NCBI RefSeq assembly: GCF_001570565.1
Contig: NZ_BBXE01000038.1
Location: 45,902 to 109,901 of the forward strand
Direction of reading: 5' to 3'
Length of the DNA: 64,000 bases
DNA from: Herbidospora yilanensis
Lineage (GTDB): Bacteria > Actinomycetota > Actinomycetes > Streptosporangiales > Streptosporangiaceae
Shown here: positions 53,844-62,149 of the stretch, piece by piece
Numbering within the stretch: position 1 is the stretch's first letter
Layout of the letters: every line of letters starts with the position of its first letter
Made by a program: the position numbers and the translations under genes
The notes under the pieces: generated by a model
What the model saw: only the letters and a program-made list of their open reading frames with translations
Databases searched by the model: none
Told to the model about the DNA's origin: nothing

Positions 53844-54227
53844 GTGACAGAACGGGTGTACGTAGGCAACGCGAACGCCGACGCGCTGCTCGACCGAGGC
53901 TGGCTGCTCGGCCACTTCCGGCCCACCGGAGACGCCCGGCACAGCGACGAGGTCGAGATCAAGTGGGGCGTCCACCCGGCGGGCGAAGAACGCACCCAGT
54001 GGGTGAGGGGCGAGTCCCGCACGGCGATGATCGTCCTGATCAGCGGCCGCTTCCGCATGGAACTGCCCGGCCGGAGCGTGGTGCTGGAGAAGCAGGGCGA
54101 CTACCTGGTGTGGGGGCACGGGGTCGACCACTCGTGGGTCGCCGAGGAGGAGTCGGTGGTCCTGACGGTCAGATGGCCGTCTGTCCCGGGCTACCGGGCC
54201 CCGGCTGCGCCGAGTCGGGGTCGGTGA
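53844..54227 (+). CDS. Cupin-fold protein
   Basis: A 127-residue small cupin. RTAMIVLISGRFRMELPGRSVVLEKQGDYLVWGHGVDHSWVAEEESVVLTVRWP shows the beta-barrel core with the turn Gly residues; only one His of the usual metal set (VDHSW) is plain. The GTG follows TAACCT by 8 nt, so it may be leaderless and separate from dhaM, 11 nt upstream. Its role is unknown; small cupins of this kind may bind sugars or signal molecules. Confidence 0.7.
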   Translation: MTERVYVGNANADALLDRGWLLGHFRPTGDARHSDEVEIKWGVHPAGEERTQWVRGESRTAMIVLISGRFRMELPGRSVVLEKQGDYLVWGHGVDHSWVAEEESVVLTVRWPSVPGYRAPAAPSRGR

Positions 54228-54251
54228 CGGTGCGGACGACGATCAGGTCGA

Positions 54252-54509
54252 TCACTTGTTGTGCCGGAAGTACACGAACAACCGGCCGTGGTTCTTCGCG
54301 TCCTTGTCGATCCGGTGATAAAGCGCCTTGATCTCCTTCTGGTCGAGGAACCGCAGCACCTTCTTCTTGAGCTGGCCCGATCCCTTCCCGGGGATGATCT
54401 CGACCTCGGTCGCCTTCTTGTCGATGGCCTCCTGGATGATCCCGCGCAGGGCCCGGTCGATCTGGTCGCCCTTGTTGAAGATGTCGTGCAGGTCCAGCTT
54501 CAGCTTCAT
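54252..54509 (-). CDS. Smr-domain protein
   Basis: An 85-residue protein that is mostly one Smr (small MutS-related) domain: KLKLDLHDIF opens it and VEIIPGKGSGQLKKKVLRFLD carries the glycine-rich G-x-G-S/G-x-L loop. Smr domains cut or bind nucleic acid; the usual HGxG form has Pro in place of His here. It is Lys-rich and less GC-biased than its neighbours, which could reflect transfer. ATG 54509 is the only start. Confidence 0.82.
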   Translation of the reverse strand: MKLKLDLHDIFNKGDQIDRALRGIIQEAIDKKATEVEIIPGKGSGQLKKKVLRFLDQKEIKALYHRIDKDAKNHGRLFVYFRHNK

Positions 54510-54574
54510 GGTCGGGAGTCTAGGTCGCGGCCACCCGCGGACACCAGGCGGCGACGCCGTCCGGTGGCACGGCG

Positions 54575-54603
54575 ACGGCCCGGCGGGACTGCCGCCGGGC
54601 CGT
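54575..54603 (-). terminator. Terminator downstream of the CBS gene
   Basis: ACGGCCCGGCGG (54575-54586) and CCGCCGGGCCGT (54592-54603) form a perfect 12-bp stem with a 5-nt loop. It lies 12 nt beyond the CBS stop on the minus strand, before the Smr gene. Confidence 0.75.
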
Positions 54604-54615
54604 GTTCCCAGGAGG

Positions 54616-55044
54616 TCAGCCGTGCAGATAGCCGACGAGGTGGGCGCGCTCGGTCTCCAGTTCCTCGATCGCGCTCTTGACGACGTCGCCGATGCTGACG
54701 ATGCCGATGAGGCGTCCGTCCTGGACGACCGGAACGTGCCGGAAGCGGTGAACGGTCATGGTCTTGCGTAGATCTTCAACGTTCTCGTCGGGGCCGCAGG
54801 TGCGGACCTCGACCGTCATGATGCTGGAGACGGGCTCGCTGAGCACCGCTCCGCCTCGCATGTGCAGGTGCCGGACGATGTCCCGCTCCGACACGATGCC
54901 CGCGATCGCGTGGCCGTCGGCGGAGACGACCACGGCGCCGATGTTGTGCTCGGCCAGCAGGCTGAGCAGGTCGGTCACAGTGGCATCCGGGGGAACGGTC
55001 ACCACGTGGGCGCCCTTTCCCTGCACGATCGTCCCGATGAGCAA
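54616..55044 (-). CDS. CBS-pair protein
   Basis: A 142-residue protein made of two CBS motifs (about 8-65 and 78-135): AVVVSADGHAIAGIVSERDIVRHL and HVPVVQDGRLIGIVSIGDVVKSAI. Such pairs bind adenine nucleotides and sense energy state. The start is probably the TTG at 55044, with AAGGGTGG 6 nt upstream. It is divergent from the Xaa-Pro peptidase gene. Small CBS proteins of this kind are common in actinobacterial stress regulons. Confidence 0.87.
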   Translation of the reverse strand: MLIGTIVQGKGAHVVTVPPDATVTDLLSLLAEHNIGAVVVSADGHAIAGIVSERDIVRHLHMRGGAVLSEPVSSIMTVEVRTCGPDENVEDLRKTMTVHRFRHVPVVQDGRLIGIVSIGDVVKSAIEELETERAHLVGYLHG

Positions 55045-55117
55045 TCGACACCACCCTTCTGCTTGTCTCCTCAGGCAACAACTTGTGGTGACGCTGCGTC
55101 AAGAGCGGGGCCGGATT

Positions 55118-55164
55118 TTTCACATTCCCCGAAATCACTCTTAATGTGCTGGTGGAATGTGAAA
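55118..55164. promoter_or_regulatory. Long-spaced inverted repeat in the CBS/peptidase divergent region
   Basis: TTTCACATTCC (55118-55128) and GGAATGTGAAA (55154-55164) are perfect 11-bp arms, 25 nt apart. TAATGT at 55142-55147, a possible -10, lies between them. Two dimers, or one repressor bridging the -10, could bind. Confidence 0.55.
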
Positions 55165-55178
55165 TACCATGCGTCGTC

Positions 55179-56504
55179 ATGACGACCGAGAACACCGGTT
55201 CCCATGACCTCCCGATCACGCCGGAGCTGGCCGCGTTCATGACGACGGGCTGGGCCGACACAGGTCAGGACGACCTGCCGCAGGTGCCCGTGGCGGCGTA
55301 CACGCGGAAGAGGAGGGCCAGGCTGGCCCAGCGGTTCCCGGGTGAGCGGCTGGTGATCCCGGCCGGCGACCTGAAGGTCCGCAGCAACGACAGCGACTAC
55401 CGGTTCCGGGCCCACAGCGCCTACGCCTATCTGACCGGCGCGCGGGAGCCCGCCGACGTGCTGGTCATCGAGCCGTCCGGCGAGGCCGTGCTCTACCTGC
55501 GGCCCCGCTCGCCCCGCTCCCAGGGTGAGGAGTTCTACCGCGACCGGCGGTTCGGGGAGTTCTGGGTCGGCCGCCGCCCCGATCTCCGGGAGGCCGCTTC
55601 CCTGTACGGCCTGGAGACCGCCCACATCGACGACTTCCGCCCGGGTGGGCGCACCCTCGACCAGGACGCCGAGCTCACGTCGTACCTGTCGGAGATGCGG
55701 CTGATCAAGGACGAGCACGAGATCGCCGAGCTCCAGCACGCCGTCGACGCGACCACGCGGGGCTTCGAGGACGTCGTCCGCGCCCTCCCCCGGGCGCTCG
55801 GGCACCCCCGGGGCGAGCGCTACGTCGAGGGCATCTTCGGCCTGCGGTCGCGGCTGGAGGGCAACGCGACGGGTTACGACTCGATCGTGGCCTCGGGCGC
55901 GCACGCGTGCGTGCTCCACTGGATCCGCAACGACGGCCCCCTGGACCCGGCCGACCTGCTGCTCCTCGACGCGGGCGTGGAGACCGACGGCCTCTACACC
56001 GCCGACGTCACCCGCACCTTCCCGCTGTCGGGCCGGTTCTCACCGGTCCAGCGCCAGGTCTACGACCTCGTGTACGACGCCCAGAACGCCGCCATCGCCA
56101 CCCTGCGGCCGGGGGCCCGCTTCCGCGATTTCCACCTGGCCGCGATGCGCGTGATCGCCGACGGCCTGGCCGGGTGGGGCCTGAAGTCCGACTTCGAGAC
56201 GGGGCTCTACCGCCGCTACACCCTGTGCAGCAGCGGCCACATGCTGGGCCTGGACGTGCACGACTGCGCGAAGGCCAGGGCCGGGACCTACCTCGACGGC
56301 GTGCTCGAAGAGGGCATGGTGCTGACCGTCGAACCCGGCCTCTACCTGCAGCCCGACGACCTGACGCTGCCGCCGGAGCTGCGCGGGATCGGGGTGCGGA
56401 TCGAGGACGACCTGGTGATCACCGCCGACGGGGCCCGCCTGATGTCCGGCGCGCTCCCCCGCTCGTCCACCGGGATCGAGGCGTGGCTGGAAGGCCGTCA
56501 GTAG
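55179..56504 (+). CDS. Xaa-Pro aminopeptidase (M24B, PepP-like)
   Basis: A 441-residue metallopeptidase. An N-terminal AMP_N domain (about 50-180; FRAHSAYAYLTGAREPADVLVIE) precedes the M24 catalytic domain. The metal ligands are Asp in LLLDAGVETDGLYTADVTRTF (two), His in CSSGHMLGLDVHD, Glu in VEPGLYLQP and Glu in GVRIEDD. It removes N-terminal residues before proline, with two Mn ions. ATG 55179 is the best start. Its 3' end overlaps the transpeptidase gene by 7 bp. Confidence 0.92.
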   Translation: MTTENTGSHDLPITPELAAFMTTGWADTGQDDLPQVPVAAYTRKRRARLAQRFPGERLVIPAGDLKVRSNDSDYRFRAHSAYAYLTGAREPADVLVIEPSGEAVLYLRPRSPRSQGEEFYRDRRFGEFWVGRRPDLREAASLYGLETAHIDDFRPGGRTLDQDAELTSYLSEMRLIKDEHEIAELQHAVDATTRGFEDVVRALPRALGHPRGERYVEGIFGLRSRLEGNATGYDSIVASGAHACVLHWIRNDGPLDPADLLLLDAGVETDGLYTADVTRTFPLSGRFSPVQRQVYDLVYDAQNAAIATLRPGARFRDFHLAAMRVIADGLAGWGLKSDFETGLYRRYTLCSSGHMLGLDVHDCAKARAGTYLDGVLEEGMVLTVEPGLYLQPDDLTLPPELRGIGVRIEDDLVITADGARLMSGALPRSSTGIEAWLEGRQ

Positions 56505-57196
56505 ATCCACACCCTCCCGCCGATCGGCAGGCTGCCGGACTTCCACAACCAGTTCATGGCCTCGTACGACACCCGGACGCACCCGTGCGAGGCCGGCTTC
56601 GGCGGGACGTACGCCGACCCGTGGATGGCGTAGCCGCCGTGGAAGTACTTGGGCCGGTAGAGCACCCCCAGCGGGGACTTCTCCATCTTGTTCACCTGCC
56701 GCTGCACGGTGAACACGCCCCGGGGCGTGGTGGCGATCTTGCCGCCGCCGTACGGCTTGCCGTTCCCGCCGGAGGTGTTGAAGACCTTCACCACCTTGCC
56801 GCCCCTGACGACCATCAGGAGCTGCCGCCCGAGATCAACCTCGACGAGGTCCCCGCTGGTGCTGCGCGCGACGGGCACCCAGCCCCGCCGGATCCTGCGG
56901 TCGACCTCCTCGTTCCAGCGGGCGGTCGTCCTGAGCCCGTTGACCTTCTGGACGGCGAACATCGCCTGCGCCATGTCGGGCCCGTAGTAGCCGTTCCACG
57001 GTCCGGTGAAGTACCCCAGAGCGGACAGATCCTTCTGCAGCCGCCGGTTCGCCGCGCTCGTCGTGCCCGGTTTCGGGACGTCCGCCTGGTGACGGTGCGT
57101 GACCTTGTGCGGCCCTCGGTCGGCGTGCGCGGCGGCCGCCGGCGCCGCCCCCATAGCGGCTCCCACCAGCACAACCAGACATTTCGAACGGCTCAT
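56498..57196 (-). CDS. Exported L,D-transpeptidase (YkuD) with peptidoglycan-binding domain
   Basis: A 232-residue exported enzyme. A signal peptide (about 1-25) is followed by a PG_binding_1 domain (about 48-105) and a YkuD domain (about 115-232). The catalytic Cys206 lies in SHGCVRVS with His204, and the partner His is in YAIHGSA. It cross-links peptidoglycan stems through meso-DAP residues or trims them. GGGGGG just before the start may serve as ribosome site. It is divergent from the phosphopantetheinyl transferase gene. Confidence 0.9.
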   Translation of the reverse strand: MSRSKCLVVLVGAAMGAAPAAAAHADRGPHKVTHRHQADVPKPGTTSAANRRLQKDLSALGYFTGPWNGYYGPDMAQAMFAVQKVNGLRTTARWNEEVDRRIRRGWVPVARSTSGDLVEVDLGRQLLMVVRGGKVVKVFNTSGGNGKPYGGGKIATTPRGVFTVQRQVNKMEKSPLGVLYRPKYFHGGYAIHGSAYVPPKPASHGCVRVSYEAMNWLWKSGSLPIGGRVWIY

Positions 57197-57250
57197 TGCT
57201 TACCCCCCGTAGTTCACTTGATCGACATATACCTCCAATACGCTGAGGTG

Positions 57251-57889
57251 ATGCGCGCCCCTCTGGCCGTCGCCGGTTACACCGACGAAGTCCTGGACGC
57301 CGTCGGCGGGACGCTCACGGAGACCGAGCGGGCCCGCGCCGACCGGTTCACCCGGGAGCAGGACCGGCTCGATTTCGTGGCCGCCCACCTGCTGGTCCGT
57401 TACTGCGCGGCGAAGATCCTCGACGTGCGCTCGTGCGTGCTCACCCTCGAACAGCGTTGCGACCGCTGCGGTCGGCCTCATGGCCGCCCCTTCATCACCG
57501 AGGCCCCCGGGTTGTCGGTCAGCCTCGCCCACACCGCCGGGTACGTCACCGCCGCCGCGGGGTCCGGGAAGGTCGGCGTCGACGCCGAGCACGCGACCGG
57601 CGGGCAGGCCGACGAGAACCTGGTCGCGCTGGCCCTCACCCCGGCCGAGGCCGGGCTGGTCGGGATGGACAACCGGCGGCTGATCCGCCAGTGGGTGCGC
57701 AAGGAGGCACTGGTCAAGCGGGGTGAGCTGGCCCTCGACCGGTTGCGGGAGGCCGATCTGTCGAAGGTGCCGTTCGAGGGGCACGCACACGAATGGGAAG
57801 GCCGTCACCTGGTCGAGTGGACGGCCGGGACCGTGATCGCCACCGCGATCTTCGACGAGCCCGGCGAGCTCCAGATCATCGGCGGCTAG
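57251..57889 (+). CDS. 4'-phosphopantetheinyl transferase (Sfp type)
   Basis: A 212-residue Sfp-type PPTase that moves phosphopantetheine from CoA to carrier proteins. RCDRCGRPHGRPFI, the Mg-binding GVDAEH and WVRKEALVK are the family motifs. The ATG at 57251 follows TACGCT by 6 nt (leaderless). An in-frame TTG at 57218 would add LIDIYLQYAEV, a possible first strand, so the start is not certain. No PKS or NRPS gene lies in the window; it may serve remote clusters. Confidence 0.85.
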   Translation: MRAPLAVAGYTDEVLDAVGGTLTETERARADRFTREQDRLDFVAAHLLVRYCAAKILDVRSCVLTLEQRCDRCGRPHGRPFITEAPGLSVSLAHTAGYVTAAAGSGKVGVDAEHATGGQADENLVALALTPAEAGLVGMDNRRLIRQWVRKEALVKRGELALDRLREADLSKVPFEGHAHEWEGRHLVEWTAGTVIATAIFDEPGELQIIGG

Positions 57890-58833
57890 AACCGGTCTTC
57901 CGCCGAGGAGGTCGGGTCGAGGAACACCTCGCGGATCTCCGGGAAGTCGCGCCGCAGCCGCCGCTCCACCTCGGCAGAGGCCGATTCGAGCGCCGCCCCG
58001 GTCGCCTCGTCGACGAAGTCGACGCGGGCCGCGACCAGGATCCGGTTGGGCCCGATGACCACGGTCAGCAGCTCGATCACCCGCTCGATCTCGGGCCGCA
58101 CCTCCAGGTGGGCGAGGATGCGCCGCTCCAGCGCGACCGACGCCGACCGGTTCAGCAGCAGGCTGGCGTTGGCCCTGATCAGGGTGACCGCCACGAACAG
58201 CAGCAGCAGGCCGATGGCGACCGACCCCGCGCCGTCCCATGCGGTGTTCCCGGTGAGCTGGGTCATGCCGAGCCCGCCGAACGCGATCAGGATGCCGGTC
58301 AGCGCCGCGCCGTCCTCCAGCACCACGGCCTTCAGCATCGTGTCGGAGGTCCGTCTGAGCAGCGCGAACGGCCGCGTCTCCCACCGCGTGGCCGACGTGC
58401 GCAGTTGCCGCAGCCCCTGGAACATCGAGACGCCCTCAAGCACGAACGACACCGCGAGCACGACGTAGGAGACGGTGAAGCCGGTCAGCTCCTCGCCGTC
58501 GAAGATGGTGTGGAACCCGTGGGTGATCGAGAACCCGGCCCCGACCACGAGGGTGAAGCAGGCCGCGACCAACGCCCAGAGAAACGCGGAGTTGCCGTAG
58601 CCGAGAGGATGCCGCCGGTCGGCGGGCCGCTCGCCCCGCTTGATCGCGGTGAAGAGCAGAACCTCGGTCACCGTGTCGGCGGCGCTGTGGGCGGCCTCCG
58701 ACAACATGGACGCCGAGCCGCTCAGCAACCCCGCCACCAACTTGGCGACCGCGATGGCGAGATTGGCCCCACCTGCGACGATGACCGTGAGAAGGGAGTC
58801 ACCGCCACCGGTTTTGTCGTTCATGTTCGACAT
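57886..58833 (-). CDS. Cation diffusion facilitator family transporter
   Basis: A 315-residue CDF antiporter with about six helices and a cytoplasmic C-terminal ferredoxin-like domain. SEAAHSAADTVTEVLL in helix 2 gives a metal-site pattern (H/D), and LEDGAALTGILIAFGG in helix 5 supplies the other pair in altered form. It likely exports Zn, Fe or Mn. ATG 58833 has GGGAG 9 nt upstream. It overlaps the PPTase gene by 4 bp. Confidence 0.88.
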   Translation of the reverse strand: MSNMNDKTGGGDSLLTVIVAGGANLAIAVAKLVAGLLSGSASMLSEAAHSAADTVTEVLLFTAIKRGERPADRRHPLGYGNSAFLWALVAACFTLVVGAGFSITHGFHTIFDGEELTGFTVSYVVLAVSFVLEGVSMFQGLRQLRTSATRWETRPFALLRRTSDTMLKAVVLEDGAALTGILIAFGGLGMTQLTGNTAWDGAGSVAIGLLLLFVAVTLIRANASLLLNRSASVALERRILAHLEVRPEIERVIELLTVVIGPNRILVAARVDFVDEATGAALESASAEVERRLRRDFPEIREVFLDPTSSAEDRF

Positions 58834-58884
58834 CGTGTCATGCTCCCGTGTACGACGGTGACAGACGATCTTTAGACTGGTGGG

Positions 58885-59340
58885 ATGGCAGACCCCCGCT
58901 GGCTGACGGCCGACGAGCAGAGAGCGTGGAGGGCCCATCTGACGGCCCACCGGCTCCTCACCCACCGCCTCGACCGCGAGTTGCAGGAACACGGGCTGTC
59001 GTTCAACGACTACGAGATCCTGGTCAACCTGTCGGAGAGCCCCGACCACCGGATGCGGATGAGCGACCTGGCCGACGCGACGGTCCAGTCGCGCAGCCGC
59101 CTGTCCCACCAGATCTCCCGCATGGAGCAGGCGGGCCTGGTGACCAGGGAACTGTGCGAAGACGACCGCCGTGGAACGTTCGCCGTCCTTACCCTCCACG
59201 GCTACCACACGATCGAACGCGTCGCCCCCGACCACGTGGCCGGGGTGCGCGCCCACTTCATCGACCTGCTCAACCCCGACCAGATCCGGGAGGTCGAAGA
59301 GATCTACACACCCGTCGTGGCACATCTCCAGGGGAGGTAG
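58885..59340 (+). CDS. MarR-family transcriptional regulator
   Basis: A 151-residue winged-helix regulator. LQEHGLSFNDYEILVNLSESPDHRMRMSDLADATVQSRSRLSHQISRMEQAGLVTRE holds the DNA-binding helices, followed by the wing with DDRRGTFAVLT. The ATG lies 6 nt after TAGACT, so it is probably leaderless. It is divergent from the cation transporter gene and upstream of the LprG/P55-like pair; either could be its target. Confidence 0.92.
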   Translation: MADPRWLTADEQRAWRAHLTAHRLLTHRLDRELQEHGLSFNDYEILVNLSESPDHRMRMSDLADATVQSRSRLSHQISRMEQAGLVTRELCEDDRRGTFAVLTLHGYHTIERVAPDHVAGVRAHFIDLLNPDQIREVEEIYTPVVAHLQGR

Positions 59341-59365
59341 CGCCCGGGGGGCTAGCATCCCTGGC

Positions 59366-60004
59366 GTGAGAAGAATCCTGTGCTTGGCGGCCTTGGTGGC
59401 TTTCGTCACGGCCTGCTCCTCCTCGACGACCGAGGGCGGCCTCCCGGCGGCGCCCGACGTCCTGAAGAAGTCGGCGGCGGCCATGAGCGCCGTCAAGACG
59501 GTGGCCTTCTCCCTGACGACCGAGGGCGACCCGCCGATCCCCGTGAAGACCGCCGAAGGCGACCTGACCCGCGAGGGCGACGCCAAGGGCAAGCTCCAGA
59601 TCATGATCGGAGCGCTCCAGGAGCTGGAGTTCGTCCTGGCGGGCGACGCCGTCTACATCAAGGGCCCGACGGGCGGCTTCCAGAAGTCGATGTCCAGGGC
59701 CCAGCTCGCGGCGCTCTACGACCCGAGCGCGGTGGTGACGGCGGTCCCGACCCTGTTGTCGTCGGCGAAGGGCGCGACGATCGAGGGCGAGCAGAACGGG
59801 GTCTACACGGTCAAGGTGACCCTGCCGGGCGACCCGCTGAAGAAGATCGTCCCCGGCGTGACGGGCGACCAGCCGGGAACCCTGATGATCGACAAGGCGA
59901 CGAGCCGCGTGACGGCCATCGACCTGCCCCTGAACGGCGGCACGGTCAAGGTCGCCCTCACCGACTACGACGCCCCGGTGACGATCGAGGCCCCGGCGGT
60001 CTGA
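59366..60004 (+). CDS. LppX/LprG-family lipoprotein
   Basis: A 212-residue lipoprotein. The lipobox VTAC sets Cys17. The mature part follows the LppX_LprAFG pattern: LKKSAAAMSAVKTVAFSL, GDAVYIKGPTGGFQ, and GVYTVKVTLPGD with LMIDKATSRVTAIDL. Such proteins form half-barrels that carry acyl lipids. The P55-like transporter follows, as in the mycobacterial lprG-Rv1410c pair. GTG 59366 lies 7 nt after TAGCAT (leaderless). Confidence 0.86.
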   Translation: MRRILCLAALVAFVTACSSSTTEGGLPAAPDVLKKSAAAMSAVKTVAFSLTTEGDPPIPVKTAEGDLTREGDAKGKLQIMIGALQELEFVLAGDAVYIKGPTGGFQKSMSRAQLAALYDPSAVVTAVPTLLSSAKGATIEGEQNGVYTVKVTLPGDPLKKIVPGVTGDQPGTLMIDKATSRVTAIDLPLNGGTVKVALTDYDAPVTIEAPAV

Positions 60005-60058
60005 CTCTGGACGACGAGGCGTGCGTGGCCGTCTGTTTCAGCGGTTAATCTCGGCCTC

Positions 60059-61549
60059 GTGGAGTCTGTGGAGGAGGAGTCCCGGGTCGTTTCGGCTCGG
60101 TCGAACCGGCGGGTCGTCCTCGGGGTCACCGGGGCCGCCGTGCTGCTGGCCGCGCTCGACGCCTATGTCGTCGTCACCGTTCTGGTCGACATCGCGGCCT
60201 CGGCGAACGTGCCCGTCAACCGGCTGGAGCGGGTCACCCCCGTGGTCACCGGCTTCCTGCTCGGCTATGTCGCCGCGATGCCCCTCCTCGGGCAGTTCTC
60301 CGACCGGTTCGGGCGGCGGGCGGTCATCCAGGTCTGCCTGGCGGGGTTCGCCCTCGGGTCCCTCATCACGGCGCTGGCGGGCTCCGTCCCGCTGCTCACC
60401 GCCGGGCGGGCGGTCCAGGGCGTCGCGGGCGGGGCGCTGCTGCCGATCACCATGGCGCTCATCGGCGACCTCTGGGACGCCCGCAGGCGGCCCACCGCCC
60501 TCGGCGCGGTGGGGGCGGCGCAGGAGCTCGGGGCGGTCCTGGGGCCCCTCTACGGGGCGGGGCTCGCGGTGGTGCAGGTCGGGTTCCTCGACGGGTGGCG
60601 CACGATCTTCTGGGTCAACCTCCCGCTGACCGCGCTGGCGGCGGTGGCGGTGCACCGCTACGTACCGGCCGGAACCCGGACCGCCACCAGGGTCGACGTG
60701 CCGGGCGGGGTGCTGCTGGCCCTGGGACTCGGGCTGCTCGTGGCGGGGCTCTACAACCCCGAACCGGGCGAGCGGGTGCTCCCCTCGTGGGGGCTCCCGG
60801 CCGTCGTGGCGGGGGCGGTCGTCCTGGTCGTGTTCGTCGTCTGGGAGTTGCGGACGCGCACGCGCATCCTCGACCTCACCGGCATCCGCAAACGGCCCGT
60901 CTTCGCGACGCTGGGCGTCAGCTTCCTGGCGGGGGCGGCGCTGCTGGTGACGCTGGTCGACGTGCAACTGGTGGCGCAGACGCTGCTCGGCGCCGACGCG
61001 ACCGGCGGGGCGCTGGTGCTCACGCGGTTCCTGGTCGCGCTCGCCGTCGCGGCGTTCGCGGGGGGCACGCTGGCGCGCCGGTTCGGCGAACGGCCGGTCA
61101 CCGTGGCGGGCATGGTCGTCGCGACCGCCGGTTACGTCCTGATCAGCCGGTGGCCGGTCGTGCCGGGCGGGTCGTCGATGGACGTCGACCTCGTCGTCGC
61201 CGGGCTCGGCCTGGGGCTGGTGATCGCGCCGGTCAGCTCGGCCATCCTCACGACCATCCCGGCCGTCCAGCACGGCGTCGCCTCGGCCGCCGTCGTGGTC
61301 GCCCGCATGATGGGCATGCTGCTCGGCGTGGCGGCGCTGTCGGCCTACGGGTTCCACCGGTTCCAGACCCTCACCGCCGACCTCGACACCCCCCTGCCGT
61401 TCGGGGTGTCGCCCGAGACGTACCAGAAGCAGCTCGACGTCTACACCCAGGCGGTGCAGGCGGCCCTGCACACCGAATACTCGGAGATCTTCCTCATCAC
61501 GGCGGTGCTCTGCGGCGTCGGGGCCGTGGTGGCGCTGGCGATGGAGTAG
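60059..61549 (+). CDS. P55/Rv1410-like MFS transporter
   Basis: A 496-residue MFS exporter of 14 predicted helices. The early [47 protein letters not shown] and [29 protein letters not shown] closely recall P55 of mycobacteria. With the LprG-like lipoprotein it should move a lipid, such as triacylglycerol, outward. GTG 60059 lies 7 nt after TAATCT, giving it a promoter of its own. Confidence 0.88.
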   Translation: MESVEEESRVVSARSNRRVVLGVTGAAVLLAALDAYVVVTVLVDIAASANVPVNRLERVTPVVTGFLLGYVAAMPLLGQFSDRFGRRAVIQVCLAGFALGSLITALAGSVPLLTAGRAVQGVAGGALLPITMALIGDLWDARRRPTALGAVGAAQELGAVLGPLYGAGLAVVQVGFLDGWRTIFWVNLPLTALAAVAVHRYVPAGTRTATRVDVPGGVLLALGLGLLVAGLYNPEPGERVLPSWGLPAVVAGAVVLVVFVVWELRTRTRILDLTGIRKRPVFATLGVSFLAGAALLVTLVDVQLVAQTLLGADATGGALVLTRFLVALAVAAFAGGTLARRFGERPVTVAGMVVATAGYVLISRWPVVPGGSSMDVDLVVAGLGLGLVIAPVSSAILTTIPAVQHGVASAAVVVARMMGMLLGVAALSAYGFHRFQTLTADLDTPLPFGVSPETYQKQLDVYTQAVQAALHTEYSEIFLITAVLCGVGAVVALAME

Positions 61550-61584
61550 GGGGATACTCAAGCCGCCTCGGCAGAGCGGGGCCA

Positions 61585-61606
61585 GGATCGCAGAAGGCCG
61601 CGATCC
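61585..61606 (+). terminator. Weak hairpin after the transporter gene
   Basis: GGATCGC (61585-61591) pairs with GCGATCC (61600-61606), 36 nt after the stop. It is short and lacks a U-tract, so it is only a possible terminator. Confidence 0.3.
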
Positions 61607-61696
61607 CGGGCGTTCAGGACGCCGGTCCCATGTGCTCGGGACACCCTTTGGCCCACAGTTGGCGCCAGCGACACCACTCTGTCTGGGGGATCCCAT

Positions 61697-62149
61697 ATGC
61701 GTAAGGTCTTCTTCGGCTTCACGGTGATCATGTTCATCTCCGTGATCGCCCAGTTCTACTTCGCGACGTTCGGCGCCTTCGAGCGGCCCACGCCCGCCTT
61801 CGGCGCCGAGGACGCCGCGATCATGCCGCACATCCTCAACGGCACGATGGTCCTCCCGCTCCTGTCGATCCTGACCACGATCGTGGCGGCGATCGCCAAG
61901 GCCGGGGGCCGTCTCATCCTGCTGTCGATCACGCCGCTGCTGCTGGTCGTCGTCCAGTTGTTCGTGATCTTCGAGCTCGCCGCGATGCTCGGCGCCGAGG
62001 AGAACAGCACCAGCACCGCGAGCCTGGTCGTGCTCGGTTTCCACGCCCTCGACGGCGTGGCGATCCTGTGGGCGTCGGTCGTGCTGATGAAGAAGGCCCG
62101 CGACCTCACCAAGGCCGCGGCGTCCGCGCCCCAGGCCGCCGTCGCGTGA
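61697..62149 (+). CDS. DUF6220-like membrane protein
   Basis: A 150-residue protein with four membrane helices (about 4-24, 50-68, 74-95 and 108-128) and a charged C-terminal tail. MRKVFFGFTVIMFISVIAQFYFA, PHILNGTMVLPLL and FHALDGVAILWASVVL hold conserved His residues inside the membrane, as in DUF6220. The stop overlaps the start of a membrane-anchored multicopper oxidase gene (GTGA). A haem or copper-related role is suggested only by context. Confidence 0.72.
   Translation: MRKVFFGFTVIMFISVIAQFYFATFGAFERPTPAFGAEDAAIMPHILNGTMVLPLLSILTTIVAAIAKAGGRLILLSITPLLLVVVQLFVIFELAAMLGAEENSTSTASLVVLGFHALDGVAILWASVVLMKKARDLTKAAASAPQAAVA

Noticed and set aside
55907..57217. A long plus-strand frame running into the PPTase gene
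   Set aside because: It shadows the peptidase and transpeptidase genes in another frame. Only the part from about 57218 or 57251 onward is the real PPTase.
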